Origin: Setomelanomma holmii | Taxonomy: Eukaryota > Ascomycota > Dothideomycetes > Pleosporales > Phaeosphaeriaceae | Assembly: GCA_010015745.1 (NCBI GenBank) | Contig: ML978240.1 | Span: 62,001 to 126,000 of the forward strand | Length of the DNA stretch: 64,000 nt | Direction of reading: 5' to 3' | Part shown: one piece after another, positions 54,413 to 64,000 of the stretch | How positions within the stretch are numbered: position 1 is the stretch's first letter | Layout: each line of letters opens with the position of its first letter | Position numbers and translations under genes: made by a program | Notes under the pieces: model-generated | Seen by the model: only the letters and a program-made list of their open reading frames with translations | Databases searched by the model: none | Told to the model about the DNA's origin: nothing

Positions 54413-55073
54413 ATGAAGGTCTCCAAAATGCTCTTCATCGGCCTCTACCTCGTCTTACAGGCCCTCTCCGTCTTCTCCGCCGTCGTCGCCGTCGCAGGCG
54501 TTGAGCTGTAAGTCTTCATCCCTCCCATCTTACCGTACAAACTGACAATGACAAGCGCTCGCCCCAACGACGCCGCTCTTCAGGGCGAGTGTGGCGCCCT
54601 CGGCGTCATGGCCGTCCCCGCCGGTGTCGATGCGTCTACCGTGCGCCACTGCGCTGAGCATTCTCTTGGCCGCGAGCACGTGTTGGTTGCATCCGGTGAC
54701 GATGCGGACAACACCGACGACCTAGCCCAGCGCAACGTCGACATCGACCTCACCCAGCGCGACACAGATGACGCTCCCGAGTCCGAAAACACCCCTGAAT
54801 CCATCTTCGGCACCGCCCGGAGGGGCTGCAATAAGAACATGGCGGACTACGGCTGCCAGAAGGGTTACTGCTGGCGCCAATGTGTTCCAGGCAGTGGCGC
54901 TTGGTGCTGGCTTGTGAGTTCGCTTCTGACTTTGTTTCCATTGCACCACACTGACGATCTATCAGGCCGAGGGTAGCGGCCGCGGGCCATGGGTCCGTTG
55001 CTCGTACGCATCGCAGTGCCGGTACGAGGGCAATTGTGGTGTTGGGTGCGCAGCTTGTGGATGCTCCTGCTAG
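54413..55073 (+). CDS. Small Cys-rich secreted protein (effector-like)
   Basis: Three exons: 54413-54507, 54556-54913, 54966-55073; introns 48 and 52 nt. Product 186 residues. Signal peptide MKVSKMLFIGLYLVLQALSV, a ~100-residue acidic pro-region (DDADNTDDLAQRNVDIDLTQ), then after a dibasic site (ARRGC) a mature-like domain of ~65 residues with 13 Cys: GCNKNMADYGCQKGYCWRQC, GAWCWL joined over the last intron to AEGSGRGPWVRCSYASQC, ending CAACGCSC. The G-C-x-x-G-Y-C-W and W-C-W-L-A spacing recurs in many ascomycete secreted proteins. Pro-region plus Kex2 site plus compact disulfide domain suits a secreted defence or host-interaction protein; activity is not inferred. It stands alone between 1.4 kb and 3.3 kb of empty DNA. 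Confidence 0.78.
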
Positions 55074-58000
55074 GCAGGTATGAGCAAGTGCAAGTGAAAG
55101 AGAGATGCATGAAAAGATATGGGTAAGACAGGGCTCAAGACATGGATGTGATAGACCAGATGGATGGGTAGATGGATACACAAGATGGAGTTGAGCTTTG
55201 CACATACCAAGCGTTTGGTATGTTTGGTGGCCTCGATACCCAACATCCGCGGCAAAGAAATGAATAGCACGAGTAACGTCACAAGCTTGCTCGACCTGCC
55301 TTCCATGAACAATTCCTTTGCACCATTGTGCTTTGACCTTAACGAGCATGTCGAAAGAACTTGCGCCTGTGCGGCTCGCGATTGACTTACAAGACTTACG
55401 GCTATGTTCTTTTTCTCTTCATGCGAGTGCCACATGCGACCCCTCAACCTACCGTTTATTCTTCCACGGGTACTATGCCACATCTCGAAGCACTCTGTAC
55501 AGGTGCGCCTGCAAGAGATGCAAAACAAACGAAGAGCGCGTTCCATCATCTCACTCTCACCTCGCAAACACAGAGACTAGGAGACAAAGTACCAAAGCAT
55601 CGCAGGAGAAATACAAGCCTAACAACACAGAACTATTTACAACTTACATGAAGCTGTAGACCTCAATTTCACCTAATGTTCAACATATTGAGGCCCATTA
55701 AGGACTTACCGTAGACTGATTGGCCGGTGATGAAGGTCGAGTATTTCTGTTCACGAACATATTGACTTTGAGGAGGCTGAGGTACGGTGCACGCTAGGAA
55801 GATATTTCAGTATGCCTAAGACTCGGAGATCTTTCTGCTGGTTGTGAGTTGCGGGTGTTGAGATGGTTGGAATCCAAAGTAAGATGTGGGAATGGTTGAG
55901 TCAGGCATCGAGCCCATGAGATCCATCGACGAAGTTTGAGGGGATATGCATGATCAATAGATACACAACCAGATCGACGGGGTCAAGACATCTCGACTTA
56001 TTCGATTGTGTCGTGCTGGGTGTGTTCTTCTTATGCTATACATGTACAAGATGTTGTCCATGTTGGCGGACGTCAATCTGAGATGTTAACAGAGTGCGGG
56101 GGCGAGGAGTCTAGAGCATGCAAGGCCGAACCTGGTGAAAGCCTGCACCACTCGAGAGCCCATTTCAGTGGCTATCGAGACCATGTTGCGTGAACAACCG
56201 TGCTGTGCCGGAGTTTTCAACATTGTCAAAGCCCGCCTACCGATACTCTGACGAGGCGAAAATTCGCAAAATCTTCCACGCAATGATGTCGGCTCCCCAC
56301 TACAATCTTTTCACTTCAGCCGCGCAAACATACTTGACATCGATGCTCGAGTAACCTTCCCTCCGGAACGTTGCACCTAGGACCATCTTACAAACCGACT
56401 TACCTAGCAATGCATTTAAGATTGCGGTTACATCATAACTCCGCTACCATACCTCCACTACTGCCCTCCCACCCCAACCTCCCCAACTAGCAGCTCTACG
56501 TATCGATAAGCCTGCGTAGCCAGTCCCACCTGCAGACACCGATGCATCTAAATGTTAGCAGATCTTCTAGCGCGGGTGTAATGATTAGTGTACCTAGGTG
56601 TCTATGCAAGACCGGTAGAGTTCCCCAATCAAGACATGTGTAAGACGGGACAGACGTGCTTTTAGTTAAGGACTAGAGAAAGGATAGGGTTCTTCCTTAG
56701 TCTATGATGCGGGCTGGGGAGGCTTTCATGCAATAGCTGCAATCGGAAGGGAAGGAACATTTCGGATGTCGTGCACAATGTGGTTGTGGTTGTTTGATAC
56801 GAGTGTCTTGCTTTGTTACTTTGTGATGGATCTGTCCTGCGTGAGGGCGCACCCGCCGAAACAACCCTCACAATGCGCTTTGGCGAGAGACGCCGAGTTG
56901 AGTGGGCTGAGACTAGAGGAAAGGAAAGCATGCTTGTCGCAGAAAATATAGGCATAAAGGAAAATTTTGTCAAAAGTGAATTGGCTGATTGGCCAACTGG
57001 CAGAACAGCGCGTAGTCAAAACTCCACATACCAGGATTTTGCCCTACCCGTTGACACATGAACGTTCAGCGAACGATAACCCACCACGTTGCATCGAGGC
57101 TTGTCTCAACACGGCTGAACTCTTGCACACGTTCGATCCGACTGGCAGGACTGACATGCCAAATTTCCAGCGTGCATATGCGGTACTTAGCCACGTTGCG
57201 ATATAGGTCTTATCGTCCCGTGCCTTACAGCAGAGGCAGGGGTTCCACAAACGTCACGTCGGCAGTATGCGTGAAGTCTGAGTGGAGCGTAAAGTGCGCA
57301 GGTGCAGATGGCTGCTGATGGTGCATTTAAGTGTCATAATTGCCATACGTCGTGTTTGCGTCACGACTGCAGAGAGAATATGCTCTGTCGGGAGCGATGT
57401 GATGGGTGGTGAACTGGAGTCAGTGAAGTGTGTCGCAACCGAGGTGCATCGAATGCGCTGTTGAAAACGACCAAGACTGCACGTGAACAAGCTGTGCATC
57501 GCTGAGAACGCACACCCTGCAGCTGTTGAGAAATGATAGTGTGAGCGACTCGCGCAGTGAAGACTCGAGTCGAAGGGAAAAGGTTCTGGAAGAGTCAGTC
57601 TCCACCATTGTCGCGGCGACAAGGAGGCCGCGCAAGCATCATTCCCAATCACAACGACCATGATCCACTGCGGCGGCGATCGCAATTGCGCGGCCATCAT
57701 TTGCTTCCCCAGCCCGTTGAGCCGTGCGCCGCGGGTGACGATGCGCAGTGCGTGGTCGCTCGCAGCCAGCGCTCGCAGTGAAGCGCATCACGACGTCGCT
57801 CTGTCGTCGCGTGTGGTGCCGCCATGGGCGTATGGAGATGCACCACGTTCAACAAGCGTGCAAGCCTGTTTTGCATTGGCGCTGGTCCAGGTCCGCTGTC
57901 TGAAACTTCCGGTTCCTGGCTCAGGAACACCAATCATCGTCGGCGAGCATGAGGCCCCACCTCTCAGGCACCACCTCCCATTCGCTCCACCCAGATTAGC

Positions 58001-58339
58001 AACGTTGATTGTCCGCAACGCGCCATGCCACTTGCGTCGACAGGAGATGAGATGGGGCAGCCGGCTGAACTGTCTCTTGATCCTGCGTCTGGCCGCTCGC
58101 TTTCCCTTTTCTTCTCTCCCCTTCACCGTTGACCCAGGTATTTTATCCTATTGTCCCTCTCTTAAATACCAGCATATTCGCGCGTTCACTCATTCACGCT
58201 CGGATTGCTGTTCTGCGACCAGTCACTCCTTTCGACTCCCAACTTAGCCGCCCACATATTCACGTACCGCGAATACTGTTGTTGAACGACTTTACGACCT
58301 CTTCGTCTTCCGAAAAACGACCCCCAACAAACAATCATC
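55074..58339. other. 3.3-kb gene-free stretch
   Basis: The longest gap in the window. Frames up to 195 codons (57660-58247, +) are overlapped by equally long antisense frames and have promoter-like composition. CTTAAATACC at ~58161 is a TATA-like box for the next gene. No tRNA, repeat array or transposon gene recognised. Confidence 0.5.
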
Positions 58340-59411
58340 ATGCGCTGCTCAACTGCTGTGGTGCTGAGCACTCTCGCCGTCGGCCAGGCCGCGGCTGCGC
58401 ACAACCGTCACGCCAGCTTCCATGCTCGTCGCGAAGCGTGAGTCTTGCGCGCTGTCTCTTTCGCCGTAGATGCTGACATGTCGTAGTTCCAAGCGTGGCG
58501 CTGACAATGCCGTCAACTGGGACGCCGTCGCATACGACCTCAAGGACGTCAATTGGGATGAGATCAACTGGAGCTCCGTCTTCGCGTCCACGTCCACGTC
58601 CACGCCCGCGGCCAAGGCCACCCCGACTCCACAGGCCCAGAAGCCTTCTTCTGCTGCCGCATCGCCTACCCCCGAGGCGAAGAAAGCCGACGTGACCCCA
58701 GTGGCCTCGTCCGCAAAGCCTGCTCAGAGTTCCAAGGCCGCCGCGACTTCTGCTCAGGTCCAGACTCAGAGCACGACCAGCGACCTCGTCAGCGACGTGA
58801 TGAACGGCGTTGCCGCCATTGCCAGCACTCTTGGTGCGCTGACCGGCACCAACTCCAAGACCAACAACGGTGGAATCTGGATCGGAACTGACAGCGACTG
58901 GGGCATGGAGGTCACCAACGCTGGTAGCCAGCAGGCTGTCTTCTACTGCTGGCAGGCCAACGGCTTCTCTGGCATGTCCATCAACAAGAACGCCCCTGCC
59001 ATCTCCGTTGGCCTAGCGCCTGGTCAGAAGGTCGATCTTGCCTTCGCTGCCAATGTTCCCGCTACTTGCGCCCGTGCGACCAAGAGCTCTGTGCTCGCTC
59101 TCTTCGGCGGTATCAAGGACACCTGGGCTGAGGTCACCTTCGGCAGCAGCGGTGCCTTCGATGTCTCTCGCAATGTCAACATGAAGGGCAGCAGCATCAG
59201 CATGGTTGGCTCCAAGTGCACATCCGACATGAACACCTGCGTCTTCAGGTGCGCTGACACAAGTGCCGACTCGTGCGAGACTGGCTACACTCTCGACAAC
59301 TGCAATGCTGGCAACGGTGGTGGCGGTGGCTACGATTCCGTCATGGCTGGTGTTGGTGGCGGCTGCGCCATGGGCAGCTCGGGCGAGAAGATCAAGGTCT
59401 CCTTCTCCTAA
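58340..59411 (+). CDS. Secreted Ser/Thr/Ala-rich protein with C-terminal Cys domain
   Basis: Two exons, 58340-58437 and 58487-59411 (intron 49 nt, GTGAGT..GTCGTAG); product 340 residues. Signal peptide MRCSTAVVLSTLAVGQAAAA; the junction rebuilds RREA|SKRGADNAV, a Kex2-type site. Then a tryptophan/Asp block (WDAVAYDLKDVNWDEINWSS), a ~90-residue Ser/Thr/Pro/Ala linker suited to O-glycosylation, and a C-terminal beta-rich domain of ~190 residues with Cys pairs (VFYCWQANGFSGMSINKN; VPATCARATKSS; SKCTSDMNTCVFRC; GYTLDNC; GGGCAMGSS). The domain vaguely recalls fungal cell-wall/thaumatin-like antigens. Highly biased codon use (C-ending) suggests strong expression. Family not fixed. Confidence 0.78.
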
Positions 59412-60710
59412 ACGCAGCATCATCTGGTTGGGTCGGCGTTGGACATCGTCCTTGGTTGCTTGAACTTGTGCATATCCTCTTCCTCATACCCCTTAACTTT
59501 GCTGCTTTGGATATGTCCCTTCAAACTCGGCAATGTATCTGGACACATCATGGCTTCCTGCAAGATACCCACTCGCATCGCTTCTGGGTACTCGTCAATC
59601 GTTCACTTGGACGCAGGCGCCAACCGTCTCTTAGTGGTCAATGTCTTCGTGTATAATTGTCTAGAATTGTTAGCTGCGAATCTCAAAAGTACAAAACAAT
59701 TGGTTCTTTTCGCTTTGCTGTGTGACATGATCGTCGCGTATATAATTGCCTAGTCCTGTGGATGGGCGGCTGCTTCCGATGAGTCCATTGTCCTGTCTGG
59801 TCAAGCATGAGTACAAGGCCATCCAGTGTTCGTCCGACAGCCAGTGACTGCTTATAGAACGCTCACAGCCAGGGAGAGTCGACTTTGTCCAACGGCGAGT
59901 CCCGATCAGATCGATATGAAACGCGGTGTTTGCTGCATCTGAGACGGCGGCTAGCCAGAGTCACGAACAGGTCGACCTCGACTCCACTCCCATCGTGGGG
60001 TGAGAATGTCCGATCCTGTCAATATCGCAGCGCCAAATGCAAACATGACGCTCGATGCTCGACTTGTAGGGCTGCACATGATCTTGACGCGCTAAAATCT
60101 GCTGCTCGCAATATGTGATGCAGGTGCGTTGTGATGATGTGTGTGAAGTGAAGTGCATGATGTGCACGTGAAGCAGGAAAGAGCGACAAATGGCAGATGT
60201 TATGGAAAGGGCCGTGGCAGTCGTCAGTACTTCATGACGTCGGGAGAAGTGCAACAGCATTGTGGAGAAATTGAAGAATGAGGGCAGGAGAAGCGGGGAA
60301 GAATGGGCATTGTTGTTGACGAAACGAGGAAGGCACTACTGTGGGTGAGATGTGCGAACACTTCAGGAAGGCACGATGCCGGAAGGGCTCGCGAACAATC
60401 AAGCGTGATTTGGTACTCTGGACATGCAAGGCCACAGTATACTGCCCTTGGTACCCGGTTGCTCGGCACGCGATTAAGCAAGCGCAACTTCATAAGCAAT
60501 ATTGGAAAATATAGTTAGGATATACAGGTAAGGCGGATTATTTCAGTTTGACTTCATTGATACTGTCGCTGCTAATAAATTCCGCATATCCTATAGTCTA
60601 AGCCAGCCATTTACGCATGGTACTTATGCATGGTCGATCCAAAGCGACCCCAGATATGGCTAGCTCCGAGAATGCAGGAATGAGATGCACTTTTAATCGC
60701 CAGCCTCAAT
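59412..60710. other. 1.3-kb stretch without gene
   Basis: Between two converging genes. AT-richer than the coding parts, only chance frames; should hold both 3' UTRs. Confidence 0.5.
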
Positions 60711-62904
60711 CTACAACTCGTCGTGATCAGGCTCAGCGTCATCCTCACCACCAGCGCCACCTGAGCCGTAAAGCTTGGAGGTGATGGGGTAAGCGACATC
60801 AGACAGCTTCTGGAACTGCTCATCGAAGTCTTCAGAAGCGGCGGTTGCGGCGTTCTCCTCGAGCCAATCCTGGGTCTCCTTGACGGCGTCCTTGATGGTC
60901 TCCTTGTCGTCATCGTCAATCTTGCCGCCGAGACCCTCCTCGTCGTTGACCTGGTTCTTGAGGCTGTAGGCGTAGTTCTCGAGCTTGTTGCGGGACTCAA
61001 TGCGCTCGCGGTTGGCCTTGTCCTCCTCTGCGTACTTCTCGGCCTCTTCAACCATGCGCTCAATGTCTTCGGTGCTGAGACGGCCCTTGTCGTTGGTGAT
61101 GGTGATGCTCTCAGCCTTACCGGTGCCCTTGTCAACAGCGGAGACCTTGAGAATACCGTTGGCGTCGAGCTCGAAGGTGACCTCAATCTGGGGAACACCA
61201 CGGGGCGCGGGACTATATGCTCGTTAGCATGAATTCGTCATCACAAGATCTCGGATGAGACTTACGGAATGTTGGTGAGCTCGAACTTGCCGAGGTTGTT
61301 GTTGTCCTTGGTCATGGCACGTTCACCTTCAAAGACCTGGATCAGAACAACAGGCTGGTTATCGGCGGCGGTCGAGAAGATCTGGCTCTTCTTGGTGGGG
61401 ATGTTGGTACCACGCTTGATGAGAGTGGTCATGACGCCACCGGTGGTCTCAATACCGAGAGTGAGCGGGTTGACATCCATAAGAATGAGCTCGTCGGTAG
61501 CCGAGTCACCAGCAAGAATACCGCCCTGAACGGCAGCGCCGAAAGCGACAGCCTCATCGGGGTTGACGTCCTTGCGAGCCTTCTTTCCGAAGAATTCCTC
61601 AAGCATAGCCTGGACCTTGGGGATACGAGTGGAACCACCAACGAGAACAATGTCGTCGATGTCAGCCTTCTTGAGCTTGGCGTCCTTGAGAACCTGCTCA
61701 ACAGGTTTGAGAGTCTTCTTGAAGAGGTCGTTGTTGAGCTCCTCGAACTTGGCGCGGGTGAGAGTCTCAGAGAAATCCTTGCCCTTGTGGAAGGACTCAA
61801 TCTCGATCTTTGTAGTCTTCTGGGACGAGAGCGTACGCTTGGCCTTCTCGACCTCGCGCTTCAGCTTACCCATGGTCTTAGCGTCCTTGGTGATATCGAC
61901 ATCGTTTTCCTTGTTGTACTTCTTGACGAAGTGGTTGATGACGCGGTTATCAAAATCCTCACCACCAAGGTGAGTGTCACCAGCGGTAGACTGGACCTCG
62001 AAGACGCCCTCCTCAATGGTGAGAATAGACACATCGAAAGTACCACCACCGAGATCGTAGACGAGGACCTGACGCTCCTTCTTGTCGGCGACCTTGTCAA
62101 GACCGTAGGCCAAAGCGGCAGCGGTGGGCTCGTTGACGACACGGAGAACGTTGAGACCAGCGATAGTACCAGCATCCTTGGTGGCGGCACGCTGAGCGTC
62201 GTTGAAGTAGGCAGGGACGGTAACAACGGCGTTCTTCACGGGCTCGCCGAGATAGCTCTCAGCAATCTCCTTCATCTTGCCAAGAACCATAGCTGAGATT
62301 TCCTCAGGTGTGAAAGTCTTCTCCTCCTTGTGGACCTCGACGCTGACGCGGGGCTGGCCGCTCTTGTTGATGACCTTGAAGGGGAAGTGCTTGATATCGT
62401 TCTGGACGGCCTTGTCGGTGAACTTCTGACCAATGAGACGTTTCTGCGACACTGTCAGTATTCGAATGTTGTGATTGTAAGGATCGCGATGCTTACAACG
62501 TCGAAAACAGTCCGGTGGGGATTGCTGGCGTACTGGTTCTTCGCGGCGTCACCAACCAGGCGCTCGTCATCGGTAAAGGCGACCCAAGATGGTGTGATAC
62601 GATTACCTGGAGAACAATTGTCAGCTTGAGTCTGATGCGGTGTCTCGTTTTGAGGAAACTTACCCTGGTCGTTGACCATGATCTCGACCTTTCCGTTCTT
62701 CATGATACCCACACAGGAGTATGTGGTTCCCAAATCAATACCAATGACGGGGCCGGAGACAGCATTGGCGTCCTCCTTGATGGGCTCCTGGTCGGCGGCG
62801 TGTGCTGTCTTCGCCAGCATTAGACCGCCGACGAGGACGAGGAGAAGGTAGAAGGTAATGCTCCATGTTGAGCGCTTGCTGGCGCTCCGTGAGCTCCGAG
62901 CCAT
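60711..62904 (-). CDS. KAR2: ER Hsp70 chaperone BiP/Kar2
   Basis: Four exons on the minus strand: 62664-62904, 62497-62606, 61266-62443, 60711-61212; introns 57, 53 and 53 nt (the last with GCTAAC). Product 676 residues. Signal/anchor (TWSITFYLLLVLVGGLMLAK) then the Hsp70 ATPase domain: GIDLGTTYSCVGIMKNGKVE, junction NDQGNRITPSWVAF, VFDVKRLIGQKF, VYDLGGGTFDVSILTIEEGV, VLVGGSTRIPKVQAMLEEF. Substrate domain: LILMDVNPLTLGIETTGGVM and, across the last intron, NIPPAPRGVPQIEVTFELDA. The C-terminus is EPDHDEL, the ER-retrieval signal. BiP drives translocation, folding and ERAD and controls the unfolded-protein response. Acceptor choices for introns 1-2 follow the conserved protein; other nearby AGs would break it. 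Confidence 0.96.
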
Positions 62905-64000
62905 TGTGTGTATGTGTGTGTTGTGAGAAGTCTTAGTGACTGAGGAAGCACGAATGCTGGGGCGGTGGCAGAAGCGAAACTCTTTGTGAGCTCGCTATGC
63001 TGGGTGGGCGGAGATCTCAGACGCTCCGGGTATCCAAAGGAAAAGTTGAAAGAAGAAAGGCGAGTTGCGGTGGACTCTCAAAGTGAGGACTGGAGAAGAA
63101 GAGTGCAGCCGGCGGAGTGCTGGCGTTATATGGAGGCAGGCTTCCGATCAATTCGAAGTGAACACCTTTGCGATTTTGAAATCACTGCCTGATTGGGCCT
63201 AGCGCGACGTCAGTTTCCAAGCGCCACGGTGGTTCCTTCCCCAACCGCACGCACATCAGCCTCAATTTCACCTATTTTCATGCAGCGGTGTACAGGACAC
63301 GTGTGATTGCCGCGGTGCGAGAATCTTCCACTGCACCCACTCAGGTCACTGCGCGCCTGGTGCGCAGTGATACTCTTCTAGGCACCACCACTGCCTGCCA
63401 CGGGAGCTACAGCTGGCCTTACTCGCACTCAAGCATTGTAGCAGACTGCCCCTCCCCAATCGTGCTAGGTGCGGTAGCAAAGTCAGCCTCATCCACCAGC
63501 GACAGGCCTTCGCTCCAAGTGTCCACTGCGCAGCGGACTTGGATGCGGCAAAGACTGGCCATATGTTCACGATGCGCTTGCTGCACCAATGGCAACCGAG
63601 TACGCCAGATGTGACTCCTCGCTTGAGTGGCGACGTCTCCTGAACGTCTTCAACGGTACTGTTTCATCATGACTCTACAATATACTCGACACATGTGCAA
63701 TGAGACTCGGGCTTGGCGAGTACAGTTGTCATTTCCCATCCACTGACCTCGACTTCAAGTTCGTGATCTGTGATATCATTCGGTTGTCACAACTGCTCCA
63801 TGCTACTGTCACAACGTGGTGTTGTTCCTTATTTCCGCAAGCCTGCAGGCGTCCAAGGTCTCCATACCCGAATAATCTCCGATCCGACTCTTTGTTCTAC
63901 CGCATGCCTCACTGCCATGCCACCGAGTTTTCCTCTGAGCTTCCCGAATGCTTATCAGACCGCTTCAACTTCTCACCACATCGTGAATCTACTGCATTTG
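62905..64000. other. KAR2 upstream region to window end
   Basis: 1096 bases. The first few hundred upstream of KAR2 must contain its promoter; I looked for ERSE (CCAAT-N9-CCACG) and CAGCGTG-type elements and found no clean match. A CACGTG lies at about 63298. No gene seen. Confidence 0.45.

Noticed and set aside
57660..58247. 195-codon + strand frame upstream of the secreted protein
   Set aside because: Arg/Pro/Ser-rich random-looking product, overlapped by antisense frames, and it lies in the promoter of the next gene.
61787..62296. 169-codon frame antisense to KAR2
   Set aside because: Mirror of the strongly biased KAR2 codons; the opposite strand codes a fully conserved Hsp70.

Overview
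The window is nuclear DNA from a filamentous ascomycete, most likely a Dothideomycete. Evidence: dense genes on both strands, short introns (mostly 44-60 nt) with GT..AG ends and CTAAC/CTGAC-like branch sites, and a full set of fungal orthologues (Mediator subunit 13, SWF1, RAP1, OSM1-type fumarate reductase, LUC7, GPI16, TRM7, MAK5, STE20, HSE1, SCP160, KAR2/BiP). Lineage-specific gene types also fit: HET domain, CorA-like proteins, DUF1769 and small Cys-rich secreted proteins. No CRISPR, operon, rRNA or convincing tRNA was seen. Exon structures given here were worked out by hand from frame continuity and splice motifs.

Layout. 1-8.8 kb: 3' part of the Mediator MED13 gene (+), a small conserved-looking gene (+), then SWF1 (-) and RAP1 (+) as a divergent pair with 249 bp between start codons. 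9.4-20.3 kb is more accessory: a CorA-like membrane protein with a frame break, a DUF1769 protein, a fumarate reductase (-), an orphan membrane-anchored/secreted protein, a HET-domain protein (-), and a broken pepsin-type aspartic protease (-) with an internal TAG and Glu in place of the second catalytic Asp. 21-28.9 kb is housekeeping: LUC7 (-)/GPI16 (+) divergent, a weak small gene (-), TRM7 (-)/MAK5 (+) divergent. 29-34.4 kb is again lineage-specific: two tandem paralogues of an undescribed membrane/coiled-coil family, a Cys-rich GPI-type secreted protein, and a second CorA-like gene with a GMN motif and a 21-bp heptad repeat.

36.3-51.1 kb: STE20-type PAK kinase (+), a repeat-containing gene of unclear structure (+), HSE1 (+), a secreted protein frameshifted by an 8-bp tandem duplication (+), and the large multi-KH protein SCP160 (+). 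52-59.4 kb is gene-poor: a protein resembling the C-terminal lobe of SF1 helicases that ends inside a small inverted-repeat element, a Cys-rich secreted effector-like protein isolated in several kilobases of empty DNA, and a secreted Ser/Thr-rich protein. 60.7-62.9 kb: KAR2/BiP (-) with its HDEL signal.

Themes. Secretory-pathway functions recur by chance of position (SWF1, GPI16, KAR2, HSE1), as do RNA functions (LUC7, TRM7, MAK5, SCP160). The unusual material is the set of accessory genes caught in different states of decay, and the tandem pair at 29.0-31.4 kb, which I do not recognise as any described family.
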